Shown here piece after piece: positions 1 through 12,170 of a DNA stretch of 64,000 nt (the stretch's first letter is position 1; each line of letters starts with the position of its first letter). The translations under genes and the position numbers were made by a program. The notes under the pieces were generated by a model. The model had not been told where the DNA came from and did no database searches. It worked only from the letters and a program-made list of their open reading frames with translations. Source of the DNA: Sipunculus nudus (Eukaryota > Annelida > Sipuncula > Golfingiida > Sipunculidae); contig CM049318.1 of assembly GCA_026874595.1 (NCBI GenBank), positions 22,669,456-22,733,455 on the forward strand. Direction: 5' to 3'.

Positions 1-258
1 ACGTTACTTGCACTTCAACTTTTCCTGGTTTCTTTATAATTTGTACTTTTTCCCATTTAATAATGGTAAAGAAAAGATGCGGTTAAATGCATGATTATTG
101 TAATGAAATATATACCAGTATACATCTTAGTGTTGTTAATGTCAGATGATAGCCACACTGCATGAGATCAGTTCCCTAAACCGAAAAATACTTTGCATTC
201 AGACATTTGTAATCATGAATGATAAATCAAAGATCATCGAAAATAATATGCAACTTAC

Positions 259-1311
259 CTTGCGAACTTTTTCTCTGTTCTCGGGTTCAAAGTACAATTC
301 CGGAAAACAGCTGACAGTGTGGGTTTTACTGGTAAAGGCGAATCCTTTGACTCCGTGATGCTACAGTCAACATAAAGCTGTATAGATTAATGCCTACTGG
401 GTTAAATTAATATTCTAAATTCTATAAATTTGTCGATTATCAATGAAGCAGTCTGCAGCCATGACTTTCAAACTTTCAAAATAAATGTATTACTATCAAG
501 TTCTTAATTATTGCCACAAGGTAACCCTATTATTCATTCATTAATATTTGTTATTTATTATTTACAGAACATAAGCATATGTTCTTTCAGGATACTTCAT
601 GTACCATATTACATCGAAAAGGATTAGAAGCAGGAGAGATAACTCCAGGAAAGGGTTCCCTTTTTTTTTTTTTTGGGGGGGGGGGGGGGTTATTTAAATT
701 GTAGAAATGATTCATGATTTTAAGTACATGTATAGCATTCCTATGGCCATGCGCACGGAGTACCCCAAGCCCATGGGAAGCAATTATACCATTCAATACA
801 CAATTCCTTTTATCTTAATGTAATAGATATGAATACATTTATTTCTTTGTTAAGCAAATAAAACCTTCGGGTCAATAATCAATATTCTACAATATTATTC
901 TATATATAACTATATCTATTCATAAATAACAAACTGTGTTATTCTTTTCATGAAATATTTGTTTGATTTTGTTGATCATAAAGTATTAAAATTGTGTGGC
1001 TCGGTTATCGCTAGATGGTGCACATTTTCACTCAGGTTCTTTTCTATCTACTGTATCTAGATTGGTCTTCCATTACATCAACACATCATCATCTGTTCTT
1101 AGTGCCTGCACTGACAAGTTAGTTAATTGTATTATACCTCAAGCGAGAGCTATTATATACTTAACGCTCTTTCTTTCGAAATATTTATGCGACAAGTACT
1201 GAACTTAATTTGTTGAACAATTAGTAGCCTTGAAGTCATGTACATTGCACAATGCCTAATACGAAATGGAAGTTACTGACTATATTGCACTTAACTTGCC
1301 TTTCCTCTGAT

Positions 1312-1394
<83 letters not shown>

Positions 1395-4020
1395 TATATA
1401 TATATTGACTGCCAAAACAGACTGCCAAAACAAGCGGATTTTTTTTTTATAATTTTATAATTTCAGTTGTAAGTATTGAAATCTAAATGCTTCTTCACTA
1501 ATGACATGTGTTTTGAGATCTGGCATAGGAAGGTTAGTGTTTACGATTAATTGAGAGAAATATATTTGTCTCATGCTAAGGGGTTGGTAGTTATTAAAGG
1601 ATAAATTAATGATATTTCACCATTTTACCATCATTTTACGAATCGTAAGCAGACATTTTAATTTTGCTACATGACTTCAATTCGGAATATCTATGATATT
1701 TAAAGCCTTAAATTCAGCCTTTTATATGAACTGGAATGACTGATCGTTGAAATTGGGACCAATATTTCATTTTCTGTTCCTATCTTGGGCAGTATAATAT
1801 CAATGGTCTTCCAATTAATAATTTGAAAAGTAAGCCCTCAGCAGAATGCCTCATCATAAACAACGACTTTATGGAAGACTGACATGGGAGCTGGTAGCTG
1901 AACCCTCTCCAGTTTTTATTGGAGGAAATATAAAAAAATAACATTTCTTTTTCAAAGGTGCCATAAACAGGTGAATTCACCCGTTCATTATATATATCTA
2001 TAACACAATTTAATAGAAGACGAGTTTTCTTTTAAAGAAGTAAATTTCGAAACAAAATAAAATATATAAAACAATATAAACTATATCAAATGAAAATTAT
2101 GATACAGTTTGATGCATATGTCTGAGATTGAATATACAGTAGTAGTCCCTATTGAACCGTGATCGGCTCCTACTGTGTCCGAATAAGTGCATAGACTTTG
2201 ACCATTTCTTTTTTAGAACAAATAGCTTCTGACTGTTCCATATAAAATACAATTTTCTATTTGCTCCGTCATTTATTTCAGATTCTTTAGACTAAGAATT
2301 GGAAGCTTTGCTTTTAAATCAGGTTCTTTTCAGGGAACAGAACAGATAAGATCAGATCCCCTCATTTTAGGTGTTGTCACTTTGAAACCTTCTCCGCTGT
2401 ATTAATATTCTTACCTTGTTCAACCATTATTTTAAGATCACATTAAAAAATCTTCATAACAAATGTTCCCTAGGTTGCTTACATTAAGTTCGTGATATCT
2501 TTTTAAAATTTAAACTGCCAACTACGTTTCTTTGCAAGAAAAATGAAAGAGAAATAGAAAGGCATTTTAAAGACAAAACAACGTGTGGCAAAGTCATAAT
2601 ATAAATGTAACAAAAACATGAAAAATAAATCAACAAACTACGTAAAGATAATCATCCAAAACAAACAAAAAATGTTATTAAGCTGTTATTAATAATTATG
2701 CAAGTTAACTGAAACTGTTGAACATGCCTTCTTGTCCTTTCTCCTTTTGCCATGACTTGAAACAAATTTTTCCGGTTTTTATATTTTATTTAAAGTTTCA
2801 CGGGGTTCCTTTTTCGCGCTCTATCATTGGTCTAGTAGTATATTTTATTATAAAACATATTTCATTAACCAGTGATTTCACTATTATCTAGGTCTACTAT
2901 ATCCCTGTCCGGAAATCGCATGTTCGAACATTCACAGACGGCTGAGCCGACGCCTGCGGGAAGCATTGACCCCGCTGGCTGTAATTAGTTCAGGGCCGAG
3001 GCTCATTAAAACAACTCACATGTTATTAAGTTGTGTCGAGAAACCAACCTTGGTCATATATATATATATATACCTTTTGGTGTGTTGTTTAACAGGTTGT
3101 GAACTGAAGCTGGTCACTAGATTCCACTTAATGGCTACTTGGTCATAAAATAAACGGCGCCTCTGAAATGATGATATCAGTCAATCTCCAGGGTTAAGTA
3201 TGTTTTGTATTCACTTGAGCACCATGAATGCTGGTGATGGGCCAGTAATCTTATATCACATCTTTTTTGCATGGTGCGAACCTGTGAGTGTAATTAGGTA
3301 TTTGACAGCTGTAAAAACTCTGTCGAGGCATCATAAACATAAATTACTGTCGCCTTTATGTGCAGAACACATCGAGCGTGATGCGTGATTGTATAGTCGA
3401 TATATATTTCCGCTGTCGGTGTTACTAAGAATTATATTTAAATACCGTAGTACCTGATATTCACAAGTATTACGCATGAATGTCTGCAAGTACAAGGAAT
3501 GTTTTGTCCATGTAAACATGGGTCCTTTGTTGCTATAGCCTGACTATTCAGTGTTCGTGTAACATTTATAATTTGGTTAAACATACAACTAATTTTTAGC
3601 AAATAGGGTTGTTGTTCACACACCCGTAGCATTTCTCACTAGTCACGCTCCCCTTTACGCCATGAGGATACATTTTCCCAAACGGTATGGCGCATAACTC
3701 CTACAATGATCATGTATAATGCATGCGACAGATTTAAATACATATCCAATTTTTACTATCGAATGGAAATGCAGTTTCTAAATGCACATGCACTTACTTA
3801 TTGCATTTGAACTTTGTTTAATTTAACATTAAATTATATTGACATCTTTGTAAGTAACCAGCGCGCGGTGGAGTGCCTGGAGTCCAAGTCTTTATCAATA
3901 TCACTTTAAAAGGAAATTAAAGGTGATCATTTGACATTTATTACATGTGCAAGATAACATTTGCTTATTACTTTGTCAGAGCTTGTTTTTATGTTAATGT
4001 TATGTTTATGCAGTATTGTA

Positions 4021-4083
<63 letters not shown>

Positions 4084-4617
4084 TATATAATATTAAAAAA
4101 ATTGCCTATTCCTAACATAACATTAAAATGATTATAAAAAAATATCATAAATAAAATGACAACCCACTAGTAATTATTTTTGCCCGAGGGGATGAACTAG
4201 GCTAAATGAAAACAGAATAAATTCAATAAATTCAAAATTAAATCCTAAGTATCCCAGTAATAAGTGAATTTAAAATCCTGCTTGATGTTAATCTCGATTA
4301 ACTAGGGTATTTACGCTGATAACTTTTTTGTGAACAAAATTAAGAAACATTCCACAGATAATAGGAGATAACTGCTTAAACTGCTTTGATGAAAGCGAAG
4401 GGGATCCGAATGTTAAAATTTCTTTTAATCATTACAATCAGAACACCACAAATAATTCTCAATGGAGTATTGTTCTTTATCCAATCATCCATACAAACGT
4501 GCTAGAAACAACAAATGAACAAAAGTAATCGTGATATAAGTACAGTACATCCAAAATCAGTACATATAACTGAAGAGTAATTTTCAATAATATTAATTAT
4601 CTGAAACGTACCTCCAT
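259..4617 (-). CDS. GULO: L-gulonolactone oxidase copy E, 5' part only (exons 1-2)
   Basis: Partial gene running off the left edge. Exon 1 contributes ATG GAG at 4612-4617 followed by donor GTACGT. Exon 2 is 259-360, with acceptor TGTAG and donor GTAAGT, and encodes 34 residues beginning HHGVKGFAFT and ending ENREKVRK. This matches the N-terminus of animal GULO (FAD-binding PCMH/VAO fold), which oxidises L-gulono-1,4-lactone in the endoplasmic reticulum. Exon 2 is open and very close to exon 2 of copy C (33610-33711), with the same 102-bp length and phase 0. Intron 1 is about 4.25 kb. By comparison with copy C, exon 3 should lie about 500 bp beyond the left edge. Whether the rest of the gene is intact cannot be judged from here. 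Confidence 0.82.
661..690. repeat. Poly-T / poly-G run
   Basis: About 15 T followed by about 16 G in intron 1 of copy E. The homologous position in copy C (about 34010-34020) lacks the G run, so it arose or was lost after duplication. Homopolymer length here may be assembly-sensitive. Confidence 0.9.
1317..1405. repeat. (TA)n microsatellite
   Basis: Near-perfect TA dinucleotide run of about 90 bp in intron 1 of copy E. The tyrosine/isoleucine-rich reading frames across it are artefacts. Confidence 0.97.
4023..4090. repeat. (TA)n microsatellite
   Basis: TA run in intron 1 of copy E, at the point where the copy C intron carries the SINE cluster (37820-38740). Confidence 0.95.
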
Positions 4618-4735
4618 TTTCTTGGTTCATCAGTAAGCGACACTCAAGTGGATGTTTACAGACCGGCAGGCCGGCACAGTGTTGTAGTAGACGGCCTTGA
4701 AATTAGCTGTTTGTGGCTACAACCTATAAATAGAC
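4612..4735 (-). promoter_or_regulatory. Core promoter and exon 1 of GULO copy E
   Basis: On the minus strand a TATA box (TATTTATAG, plus-strand ctataaata at 4724-4732) lies about 107 bp upstream of the inferred start codon ATG GAG (4612-4617). The start context AAAATGG has A at -3 and G at +4. The same block, TATA box through donor site, recurs at 17513-17633 and 39752-39871. No TSS evidence is available; a start near 4695 is inferred from TATA spacing. An out-of-frame ATG lies 13 nt upstream of the main ATG. Confidence 0.65.
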
Positions 4736-5231
4736 GCCCGGATTGTAACAAAGTACACAGTCACGCTATTCATCCTGTGCCCAAAAAAACAGTCTAGACG
4801 TCCCGAACACACCTACACCACATACATCTGGGACCACAGAGAAGCTAATAAAACACAGGCCTTTTAAACTCATAAGTTGTGTGTATATTTTCGAAAGTTG
4901 TTTGTATAGACTATATTTCAGTTGATATACTACTTTTTTTGTAATACATATGTTATATAAGGGAGCCAGTTAATCTGTGTATCAGTCTGCATAACAATGT
5001 AACGTTCTGCTAAGAGTCATAACATTATATTTCTAACTCTGTGCAACGCTACATGCGTAACACTAAGGGAGACAATGTGGATAAAGGTGGGTAATGCCCT
5101 GGCGGGCATCAGAAAGTAATATAATAAACAAATGATTCAGGACACACCCTAATTTAGGCTTCTTTTTTGTCATATAATACGATTCTCTATTACCAAGAAT
5201 GATATTAGGATTACCTATGGCTTCAAGCATA

Positions 5232-5880
5232 TACAGTCGAACCTCTCTCAGTGGGCACCTGCATAAAGTGGACACCTCTATAAAGTAGCACTTTGGGCAG
5301 TCCTGTTTTTTCCTCTTTAAACTTTCAGAGCTTTATTTATTGTGAATATGTAATTATTATAAAGCAGAATAACTGGTAAGTATAAAATATTTATACTTCA
5401 ACTATCAACAATTAAGGATCTAATAGATGCATTAAGGTCAGAGGTATATTACTGTCTAATTGCATTCCTAAGAATAGCTATCGGTCAAGGCTCAAGGCTT
5501 TAGTTAATAATATGAGTGGACACGTGTTCATTCACCCAGGTACTTGGCACTCTTAGATGCCTTACAGAGGGAAGGTCCCCCTGGCCATGTGCAATTTTAC
5601 TTGGCATTTCAACTTAACGATTAACAACAAACACTGATCATTTGTTTGCATTTTGTGTCATATTCACTGTTATTGCCCTCATTACAAATATTCAAACCAA
5701 ACCAAAATATATAGGTTTGGCATAGCTTAAAAGTGTACATGTTCAAAGATTCCGAGTGCGGCTTGTCTTAGATAAAGTTTGTAGAACAGTATGAAATATC
5801 TAAGGATATATTGGATAACTTATAAAAAAGTAGAAAGATTAAAAAAATACGAATAATGCTTGTAGGTTATGTCTACCGAT
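5232..5880. mobile_element. Nonautonomous pogo/Tc1-like DNA element, truncated (upstream of copy E)
   Basis: Starts with TACAGTCGAACCTCTCT at 5232, the same terminus seen at 17960 and 40382 and in inverted orientation at 41617. The start is followed by subterminal repeats of the type CACCTCTATAAAGT. The internal part matches 40440-41290, but the right terminus is missing and the sequence runs into a TA run and a SINE. Terminal TA and this TIR type fit IS630/Tc1/pogo superfamily nonautonomous elements; no transposase is encoded. Confidence 0.6.
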
Positions 5881-5904
5881 ATGTTATATATATATATATA
5901 TATA

Positions 5905-6122
5905 ATATAAACTTTATTTATTTTACATGGATTGTACAACTAGTTATTATAACTAATACGAGGCACTCTCCATGGCTCGGATGTTTGCGCTCGGTAGTCG
6001 GTAAGGATGGAGGAAACCGGAGGACCCGGAGAAAACCACCGGCCTTGGAAAGGCAACTACAACCCACTCTCATAGCCACACCGAGGATCGAACCCGGGTC
6101 GCCAGCGGAGAACGCCAAGCTA
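5905..6122 (-). mobile_element. tRNA-derived SINE, 5'-truncated
   Basis: On the minus strand the sequence has a B-box-like GGGTTCGATCCTCGG, then a conserved central block (GGTTTTCTCCGGGTCCTCCG, then TTTCCTCCATCC), then a tail ending in AATAAA and A/T-rich DNA. The same body is found complete at 62715-62930 on the plus strand. The central CTCCGG..TTTCCTCC block resembles the shared central domain known from molluscan SINEs. The tRNA A box is missing from this copy. Confidence 0.8.
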
Positions 6123-6303
6123 TATATCTGCAGTTTTCTGCAATAAACAACTACTAGGGTGCTCTATGGCATTTTACCAGAGCTTTATAATTATACAAAA
6201 TGAAGACAAATCAAGTATTTACAGACATTTTACTACTACGTAGTTTCGTGCAACATGTTGTTGCACTCATCAGAGATATGGGACCCTGAATGTATATATA
6301 TAT

Positions 6304-6340
<37 letters not shown>

Positions 6341-6569
6341 GCTGGTCAGTTCTGTTACACGTAACCAAGTCTATTGAGTGTAAATGTGCACCCTTGGGCA
6401 AAGATACAAGCATCAGATAGAGTTAGACGGGATACGGGAGGACTTGGGTGAAAGGTTGTTGTATGAGGGGAGCTTGTAGGAGGCTTTACTGAGAGCAGTT
6501 AGTGACAGTGCTTAAAGAAGGCTTTATGTGTATAAACACGGTGCTCTCCAATTTTTTTCTCTTGGCTGT

Positions 6570-6779
6570 TGTAAGATATATGATCCAAGTGCAGCCATCT
6601 ACTGGCGCTTTCTATAACTAACCTACATGTAATAATGGTGTCACCACCAGGTGGTTTTTATATGTGTCAATGTGCTGTTTAAAAATTGTAAAATGTTCTA
6701 CGTAGCAGAATAAAAATGGCTGTTCCCCCAAATGGACTGTTTTGTGTTCTACTTATGACCTGCGCCTAAGTTTACAAAA
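6570..6779 (+). repeat. 5' LTR of gypsy element
   Basis: Begins TGTAAGATATATG and ends TTTACAAAA just before TGGCGACGAGG. The body matches 7958-8160 with a few substitutions and small indels (for example TTTTGTGTTCT against GTTTTGTGTTCTC). The first ~17 bp have no partner because the 3' LTR is truncated by the internal deletion. Confidence 0.85.
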
Positions 6780-6861
6780 TTGGCGACGAGGAAGGGATGG
6801 TCGCGTTAAATAAACAGGTTGGAGTCCTGTAAGTTGCGACACAAGAACATTTTTTTTTTAT

Positions 6862-7703
6862 TTGAAGTTTGAAGTTATAGCAGTTTCTTTGAGTGGTCTG
6901 CCAGAACTGGCGCCATTTGATACTTTAGGGGATCACGCCAGTCTGGAGCAGAGGTGCAATAAATGGCCCGAAGAATTTGAGCTATACATCGCAGCCTCTG
7001 GGGTGACTAATACAACCCAGAAAAGAGCGCTATTACTTCATTTGGCTTGGCCTGGAGTACGGGATGTGTTTAGTACGTTTCCAGTTGAGGGGAAAGGGGA
7101 GGCCAAGGACTTTCAGAAAGCCCTGATGTGTCTCGACAAATATTTCAAAATGAAGAAGAATGTACCGCTTCCAGACAGACATTTCTGAACTCCACACCGG
7201 AGCCTGGAGAAACCGGTAATAACTTTGTTGCGCAGTTGAGGAAACTTGCTGACAGCTGTCTGTATGAAAATACAGATGATCAAGTTAGAGACCAAACTTT
7301 ACTTCATATTAAAGATAAGGCTCTCAAAGGCAAGTTATACCGTCAAGATGAACTGACTCTCACGAAACCACTTGAAATCGTAAGTCAATATCATAATAGA
7401 GAGGCTCTTATTCTAAGTCCCGTGACAGAGACTGTCAACTATGTCAGAGCGCATAGCTCCTGACATCCTATATCCAACGATGTAAGCTCTGGCAACTGCT
7501 ACCGGTGTAACAGGCCTGGCCACATGGCAAGAGACTGCAGAGTATCCCGATCACATACGTGTCAGATATGCGGCAAAATGGGACATTTAGAAGTCTGCTG
7601 GAAGCACAGCAGTGAACAGAAACATGGTCGTGCTGAAACATGGGGTGATTACCCCAGGGGAGGTAACAGGGGCAGCTACTCCAGCCAGCATAGGGGTTGG
7701 TAA
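6862..7703 (+). pseudogene. Gypsy gag remnant with zinc knuckles
   Basis: Open reading runs from about 6862 to a frameshift near 7180, then continues in another frame to an in-frame stop at 7461-7463 and on to 7703. The first part (GLPELAPFDTLGDHASLEQR, then KWPEEFELYI) and the middle part (QLRKLADSC, LHIKDKALKGKLYR) are typical of gypsy gag capsid proteins in invertebrates. After the stop come a CX2CX4HX4C knuckle (CYRCNRPGHMARDC) and a second CX2CX4HX3C knuckle (CQICGKMGHLEVC). No ATG start is visible. Frameshift and stop mark it as a pseudogene. Confidence 0.85.
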
Positions 7704-7727
7704 ATTATATCAAGGAGACGCTTCACC

Positions 7728-7960
7728 CTGATCACAGATCATCAGCCCCTGACCCACATTTTTAGCCCTAGTAAGGCTCTTCCAGTTAGTAAATACGAAA
7801 TACTTTTGCAAGGTTTGGGTTACCTCAACAAATTGTCAGCGACAATTGTCCCTAATTTATTGGTAGTGATTTTCAGGAGTTTGTGTCAATGAATGGCATA
7901 CAGCATATTACTGGTGCACCCTACTACCCAGCAACAAATGGTTTGGCTGAGCGTTTTAAG
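7728..7960 (+). pseudogene. Gypsy RNase H and integrase fragments
   Basis: A short piece at about 7728-7787 reads ITDHQPLTHIFSPSKALPV, the end of the reverse transcriptase/RNase H region. It is followed at about 7815-7960 by an integrase-core fragment with FGLPQQIVSDN, a frameshift, then SDFQEFVSMNG and GAPYYPATNGLAERFK. The integrase piece runs straight into the truncated LTR. These fragments show that the internal region suffered at least two large deletions. Confidence 0.8.
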
Positions 7961-8160
7961 TGCAGCCATCTACTGCGCTTTCTATAACTAACCTACATGT
8001 AATAATGGTGTCACCACCAGGTGGCTGTTATATGTGTCAGTGTGCTGTGTAAATATTGTATAATGTTCTACGTAGCAGAATAAAAATGGCTGTCTCCCCA
8101 AATGGACTGTGTTTTGTGTTCTCTAAATATTACTTATGACCTGCGCCCTAGTTTACAAAA
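7958..8160 (+). repeat. 3' LTR of gypsy element, truncated at its start
   Basis: Matches 6587-6779. It begins at AAGTGCAGCC directly after the integrase fragment; the AAG shared at the junction suggests a microhomology-type deletion. It ends TTTACAAAA and is followed by GCTGT, matching the bases before the 5' LTR. Confidence 0.85.
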
Positions 8161-8960
8161 GCTGTTATGAAAGAAAGAAGGAAAGAAAATATAATAAGGG
8201 GGTCTTATAAACTATGTTATGAAATTCTTAAGGAGGAATTTGTTCGCGTGCCTACAGGCGATGGCAACTTCGTTCCTTTTTTTGAGGGTGGCCAAATGAG
8301 GGTTGCTAATGATATAGCATTTTTCCCATAAGCATAGGTTACACCTGTTGGTAGCCTTTGCCTATTTCAGTATTTTCCATGTAATACTGTACTCTACACC
8401 TTTGTCTTTCAGCTGCCATATATATTTGCTAAGTTCTGGGTTAAATTTCTTAAATTTGTTCATGAAAGATGATTTGTTGTTAGTATAGTGTGACTTGAAT
8501 GAGTTCTCTGTTAATCCAATGTAAGTTTGTCTCGTCACTTGCGGCTGTTAGGGTCGCTTGGTACCCAATTTTTTGTTTAAACAGTGGCCGGACATGGGGC
8601 ATTCCGCTTGTTTTCTGCAGTTGCATTCATTAGAATTCGGGACATTTCCATTCCTTGAGATTTTGATCTTGTTGTGTCCGTCAATGTATTGCTTCATATT
8701 GGGCATACAACCATAACTTAATCCGATGGTATTTCTGGTAAATATTTTGTGTAATGTGTGTTCTTTTGGGAATTCTTCGCTCAAAATGTTCAGGAGAGTT
8801 TAACAAATTTTAGTGGCTACGTTTCTGCTGTAAGGTGGATTGTACCATATGGTATCTCGACGGCGTTTTCTCTTTCGGTTGCGGGGTACGGTTGATGAAA
8901 AAGGAGATTTTTTTTCAGTTTAAAGTCATTGGTTGACAGGGCTTTATTAAAACATTAATG

Positions 8961-10220
8961 GTCGTTTCATTGGGTGCGTTCGGGCTTCATTAACGGAAAT
9001 AAAGGAATCAAAAACTAAATACTTATTAATCACTGTCAGTTTCAGTACTTATGGAAAAATAATTCAGCACATTTGCCATATGTGCCAATGACATTAAAAA
9101 ATCACTGACAAAAAACAACAAGCAATTTTATGTACCTTTATTGAAAACTCACCTGCCAACTATAATATCTCTTAATGGATCTCTTCTAACTGACATTTCT
9201 GCCCGTGTGATTTATTTATTGTCGAAATCATAAATTCGAGGATTACCTTGACCACGAAAATAAAATCGGAACTTATATTTCTGAATCGACATTTATTTAT
9301 TTACAACATTTATTTAATGCACAAGCCCTATATATATATATATATATATATATTTCTCCTCTATAATATGGAATAATAATTTATTATCAATATGGGTACA
9401 TGGCCGTGAGGAAAAAAAATCGAGATAGACCTTTATCAGCTATGCTGTTGCCGATCTAGAAACTTATCTAAACTTGTTTTTTACATTTTTATTAAGCAAT
9501 TTTATATCAATGAAAAGAAATAAAACAAAATAATATATCAATAAAATATATTGAGTGGATATTTCACAGCTATTGTGACTTCAAAACGTTCCACCTAAGG
9601 AGTTTAAAAACATATATGGTCTAAAATGTGTATCTTTATTTGTTGCCTATCTAACAGTTTTAGATTTTAAAATATCATGTACATTGTTAATTTAATATAG
9701 AATCATATTACGGTTAGCATTTCAATGCATTAAAATAGGTGATGTGTGTGTATGCTACAAAAAAAGTCAAATACGTTCAATTTAATAATTCAATGAAAAT
9801 GTTTTAATTTCTGTATAAAATAAATTTGTATGAGAAGTTATCTTCTATGCAAGGGGTCGCAGAGCTGCAGTCTGTAAGAAAAGGTATTCAGATAAACGAC
9901 ATTCTACTGTTCTACGCATGAACTTGTGTCAATTCCAAGACCTTTAATGTTCGAGTATCATGATGTTTGACCCTTGAATAATCTTACCTTTTCCAAAGAA
10001 GAGAAACGTGAATAAATTACGTACAACTGAAAAGCGAACAAGGACTCATGGGTCATGACCCTCAGCGGTTCACGTTGACATTTAAGCAAAATGGTCTTGC
10101 ACAGCCAAGTCATTAAGATAATCTAGGTGGCATTATCGTTCATGCATATATGTTCATCAGGATCCATAAGCACACATAAATTGATGACAGTCAATTCAGG
10201 GGTTTCTAAGGAATCTGGCA
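8961..10220. other. Non-genic stretch
   Basis: AT-rich DNA with a short TA run (9331-9353). No exon, transposon domain or conserved duplicate was recognised on either strand. Confidence 0.6.
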
Positions 10221-10224
10221 ATTT

Positions 10225-11045
10225 GTGTATATTTTGCATAATTTCTGGAAATTATGCCCCGTAACTTGTAGGACATAGGTCACAGTGACCTAACTTCAGG
10301 TTTCTTAGGGGAACTTTTTAGGAACCCTCGGGATGTCAAGTTAGAAATAGTTAGGTCTAATGGTTATGATTTGTGCCATGCTTTGGTATACGGGAGACCG
10401 CATCTTTAATTTGTTTAAAAAAATAGAGAAAAGAAAATATGTGTTAAAATTCGAAAAAGAAATCCTGGTAGCACATAGTCTGTAGGAACTGATAAATCAC
10501 TCCTTGATCATTATGCATGAAAAGAACCATGGTAATCAATGCATTAGTTATTCAGATACTCTAGCTTTTGTATCAATTTTTTTTAATTTTTCGGAGGGGG
10601 GGGGTCATAGCAGACCAAAATTTAGGTTTCAAAGGAAATTTTTTTTAGGGGCTTCTCTGGATGTCAAGTAAGTATATTTATGGTGGAGTGGTTACGACTT
10701 GTAGCTTTTAACAGCTGACCGCATCTTAAAGGGTCTCAAAATAGAGAAAAAAATGCGTAAAAATATGAAAAAAAAAATCCAGGTAGCGCCACCAGTCTTA
10801 AGGGATTGATGAAAGGCTCCATGATCAATATGTATGCAAAAATAATGGTGATCAATGCATTAGTTGTTTAATTACGGGAGCTTTTGTATCTAATTCTTCA
10901 ATGATTTCTGGGGGGGGGGGTTACTTCTGAGCCGAATAGTCCGGAGGATATGGGTCACAGAGACCTAATTAAAGGTTACGCAGAAGATTTTTCAAGGGCC
11001 TACTGGGTCCAGCGGTTACGATTTGAGCCTGGTTGACGGACGGAC
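10225..11045. repeat. Degenerate ~300-bp tandem repeat, block 1
   Basis: About 2.5 diverged units. Each carries the ordered landmarks 'ggtcacagtgaccta', 'aggtttc..aggg', 'ggatgtcaagt', 'ggttacgattt', 'gaccgcatctt', 'aaaatagagaaaa', 'gatcaat.tgcat' and 'gagcttttgtatc'. Units differ by many indels. The block ends in a GACGGACGGACAGAC-type stretch that leads into the duplication at 11057-12170. Confidence 0.75.
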
Positions 11046-11056
11046 AGACACACAGA

Positions 11057-11187
11057 CATGCGGACAGACGGAAGACAGACAAAGGGTGATCGCTATTTAG
11101 TGTGCATTATGAGAAAAAATATGGAAATTCGTATGGTTATTGTTCCCTTTAAGAGATGTGAGTAATGCCATCATCAGAACCAAAATC

Positions 11188-11239
<52 letters not shown>

Positions 11240-11803
11240 AATATATATCCATCTACGTTGAAATGTTGAATCAATGTTGAAATTAAATGCATGTCATATT
11301 CGGTAAAGGGTAATGACTCACAGGCCCTTAAGGCATTGTTATATCAAATGGTTATACACATAACAAAGGAAAAAACACGCATATGTATGTATAATATTCA
11401 CAATAGGCTTACCAACTCCAACATAAAGTGTAGAATGCAAAGGTACTTGTGCTCTTTACATTTCCCATATCACACAAGCATTATAAGCATACACTTAATA
11501 GTTAAATATATATATATATATGTAAATTTTCATTGACATAAACAAATAACCCATGTACCCTATATGACACATTTTCGTCACACAGACAGGCGGACAGACG
11601 GAAGACAGACAAAGGGTGATCGCTATAACTAAGATGACTTTCAGTCAGCTGACCTGAAAACAATACTAATTTTCATACTCGTTAGTGTGCAATATGAGAA
11701 AAAAATATGGGCTGTTGCAGCGAAATTCGTATGGTCATTGTTCCCTTTAAGAGATGTGAGTAAACCCATCATGAAAACCAAAATACAAAGACACACATAC
11801 ACG

Positions 11804-11857
<54 letters not shown>

Positions 11858-12170
11858 CATCTACGTTGAAATGTTGAATCAATGTTGAAATTTAATGCAT
11901 GTTAGATTCTGTAGAGGGTAATGACTCACAGGCCCTTAAGGCATTGTTATATCAAATGGTTACACACATAACAAAGGAAAAAAATCACGCATATGTGTAT
12001 ATAACATTCACAATAGGCTTACCAACTCCAACACCAAGTGTAGAATGCAAAGGTCATTGTGCACTTTACACTACCCATATCACACAAGCATTATAAGCAT
12101 ACACTTAACAGGTAAATACATATATGTGTATATTTTCATTGACATAAACAAATAACCCTATAAGACACAA
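11057..12170. repeat. Tandem duplication, ~0.53-kb unit, two copies
   Basis: 11057-11580 and 11588-12170 share the order: GGACAGACGGAAGACAGACA, 'aaagggtgatcgctat', 'gttccctttaagagatgtga', an (AC)n(TA)n tract, 'ccatctacgttgaaatgttg', 'ggcccttaaggcattg' and 'cacaagcattataagcatac'. The second copy has about 50 extra bases near its start. Open frames inside (for example 11291-11536 and 11899-12096) are not conserved as protein. Confidence 0.85.

Larger units (their letters stand above)
1..5880. repeat. Segmental duplication, left copy (pairs with 33370-41290)
   Basis: Exon 2, intron 1, exon 1, promoter and upstream DNA of copy E align with 33370-41290 around copy C, with many substitutions and indels. 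Matching blocks seen by eye include 80-1200 with 33440-34460, 3160-4020 with 36130-37330, 4090-5060 with 39190-40200 and 5190-5880 with 40370-41290. The main difference is about 1.3 kb of SINE and TA sequence present only in the right copy (37820-39200). No gene other than GULO exons was found in it. Confidence 0.8.
6570..8160 (+). mobile_element. Internally deleted gypsy-type LTR retrotransposon
   Basis: Two direct repeats (6570-6779 and 7958-8160) flank gag, RNase H and integrase fragments. The 5' repeat is followed by TGGCGACGAGGAA, the usual start of the internal region in metazoan gypsy elements. GCTGT at 6565-6569 and 8161-8165 is a candidate 5-bp target duplication, placing the insertion inside a Penelope-like element. 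Protease, most of the reverse transcriptase and the start of the 3' LTR are deleted. It is a non-functional fragment. Confidence 0.85.
6155..8945 (-). mobile_element. Penelope-like retroelement remnant, split by a gypsy insertion
   Basis: On the minus strand 8945-8212 encodes the C-terminal part of a Penelope-like polyprotein in one frame, broken by stops at several points. Recognisable parts are a WYNPPYSRNVATK-like segment, HTLHKIFTRNTIGLSYGCMP, a CNCRKQAECPMSGHC cysteine motif, the YIGLTENSF segment of the GIY-YIG endonuclease, and a final RCNLCLWEK / KKRNEVAIACRH block. The inferred 3' untranslated region continues at 6569-6155 on the other side of the retrotransposon at 6570-8160 and contains the ATGAGTGCAACAACATG stretch. 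The reverse transcriptase core is missing. The element is dead; stops include 8362-8364 and one just before the YIG motif. Confidence 0.85.
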
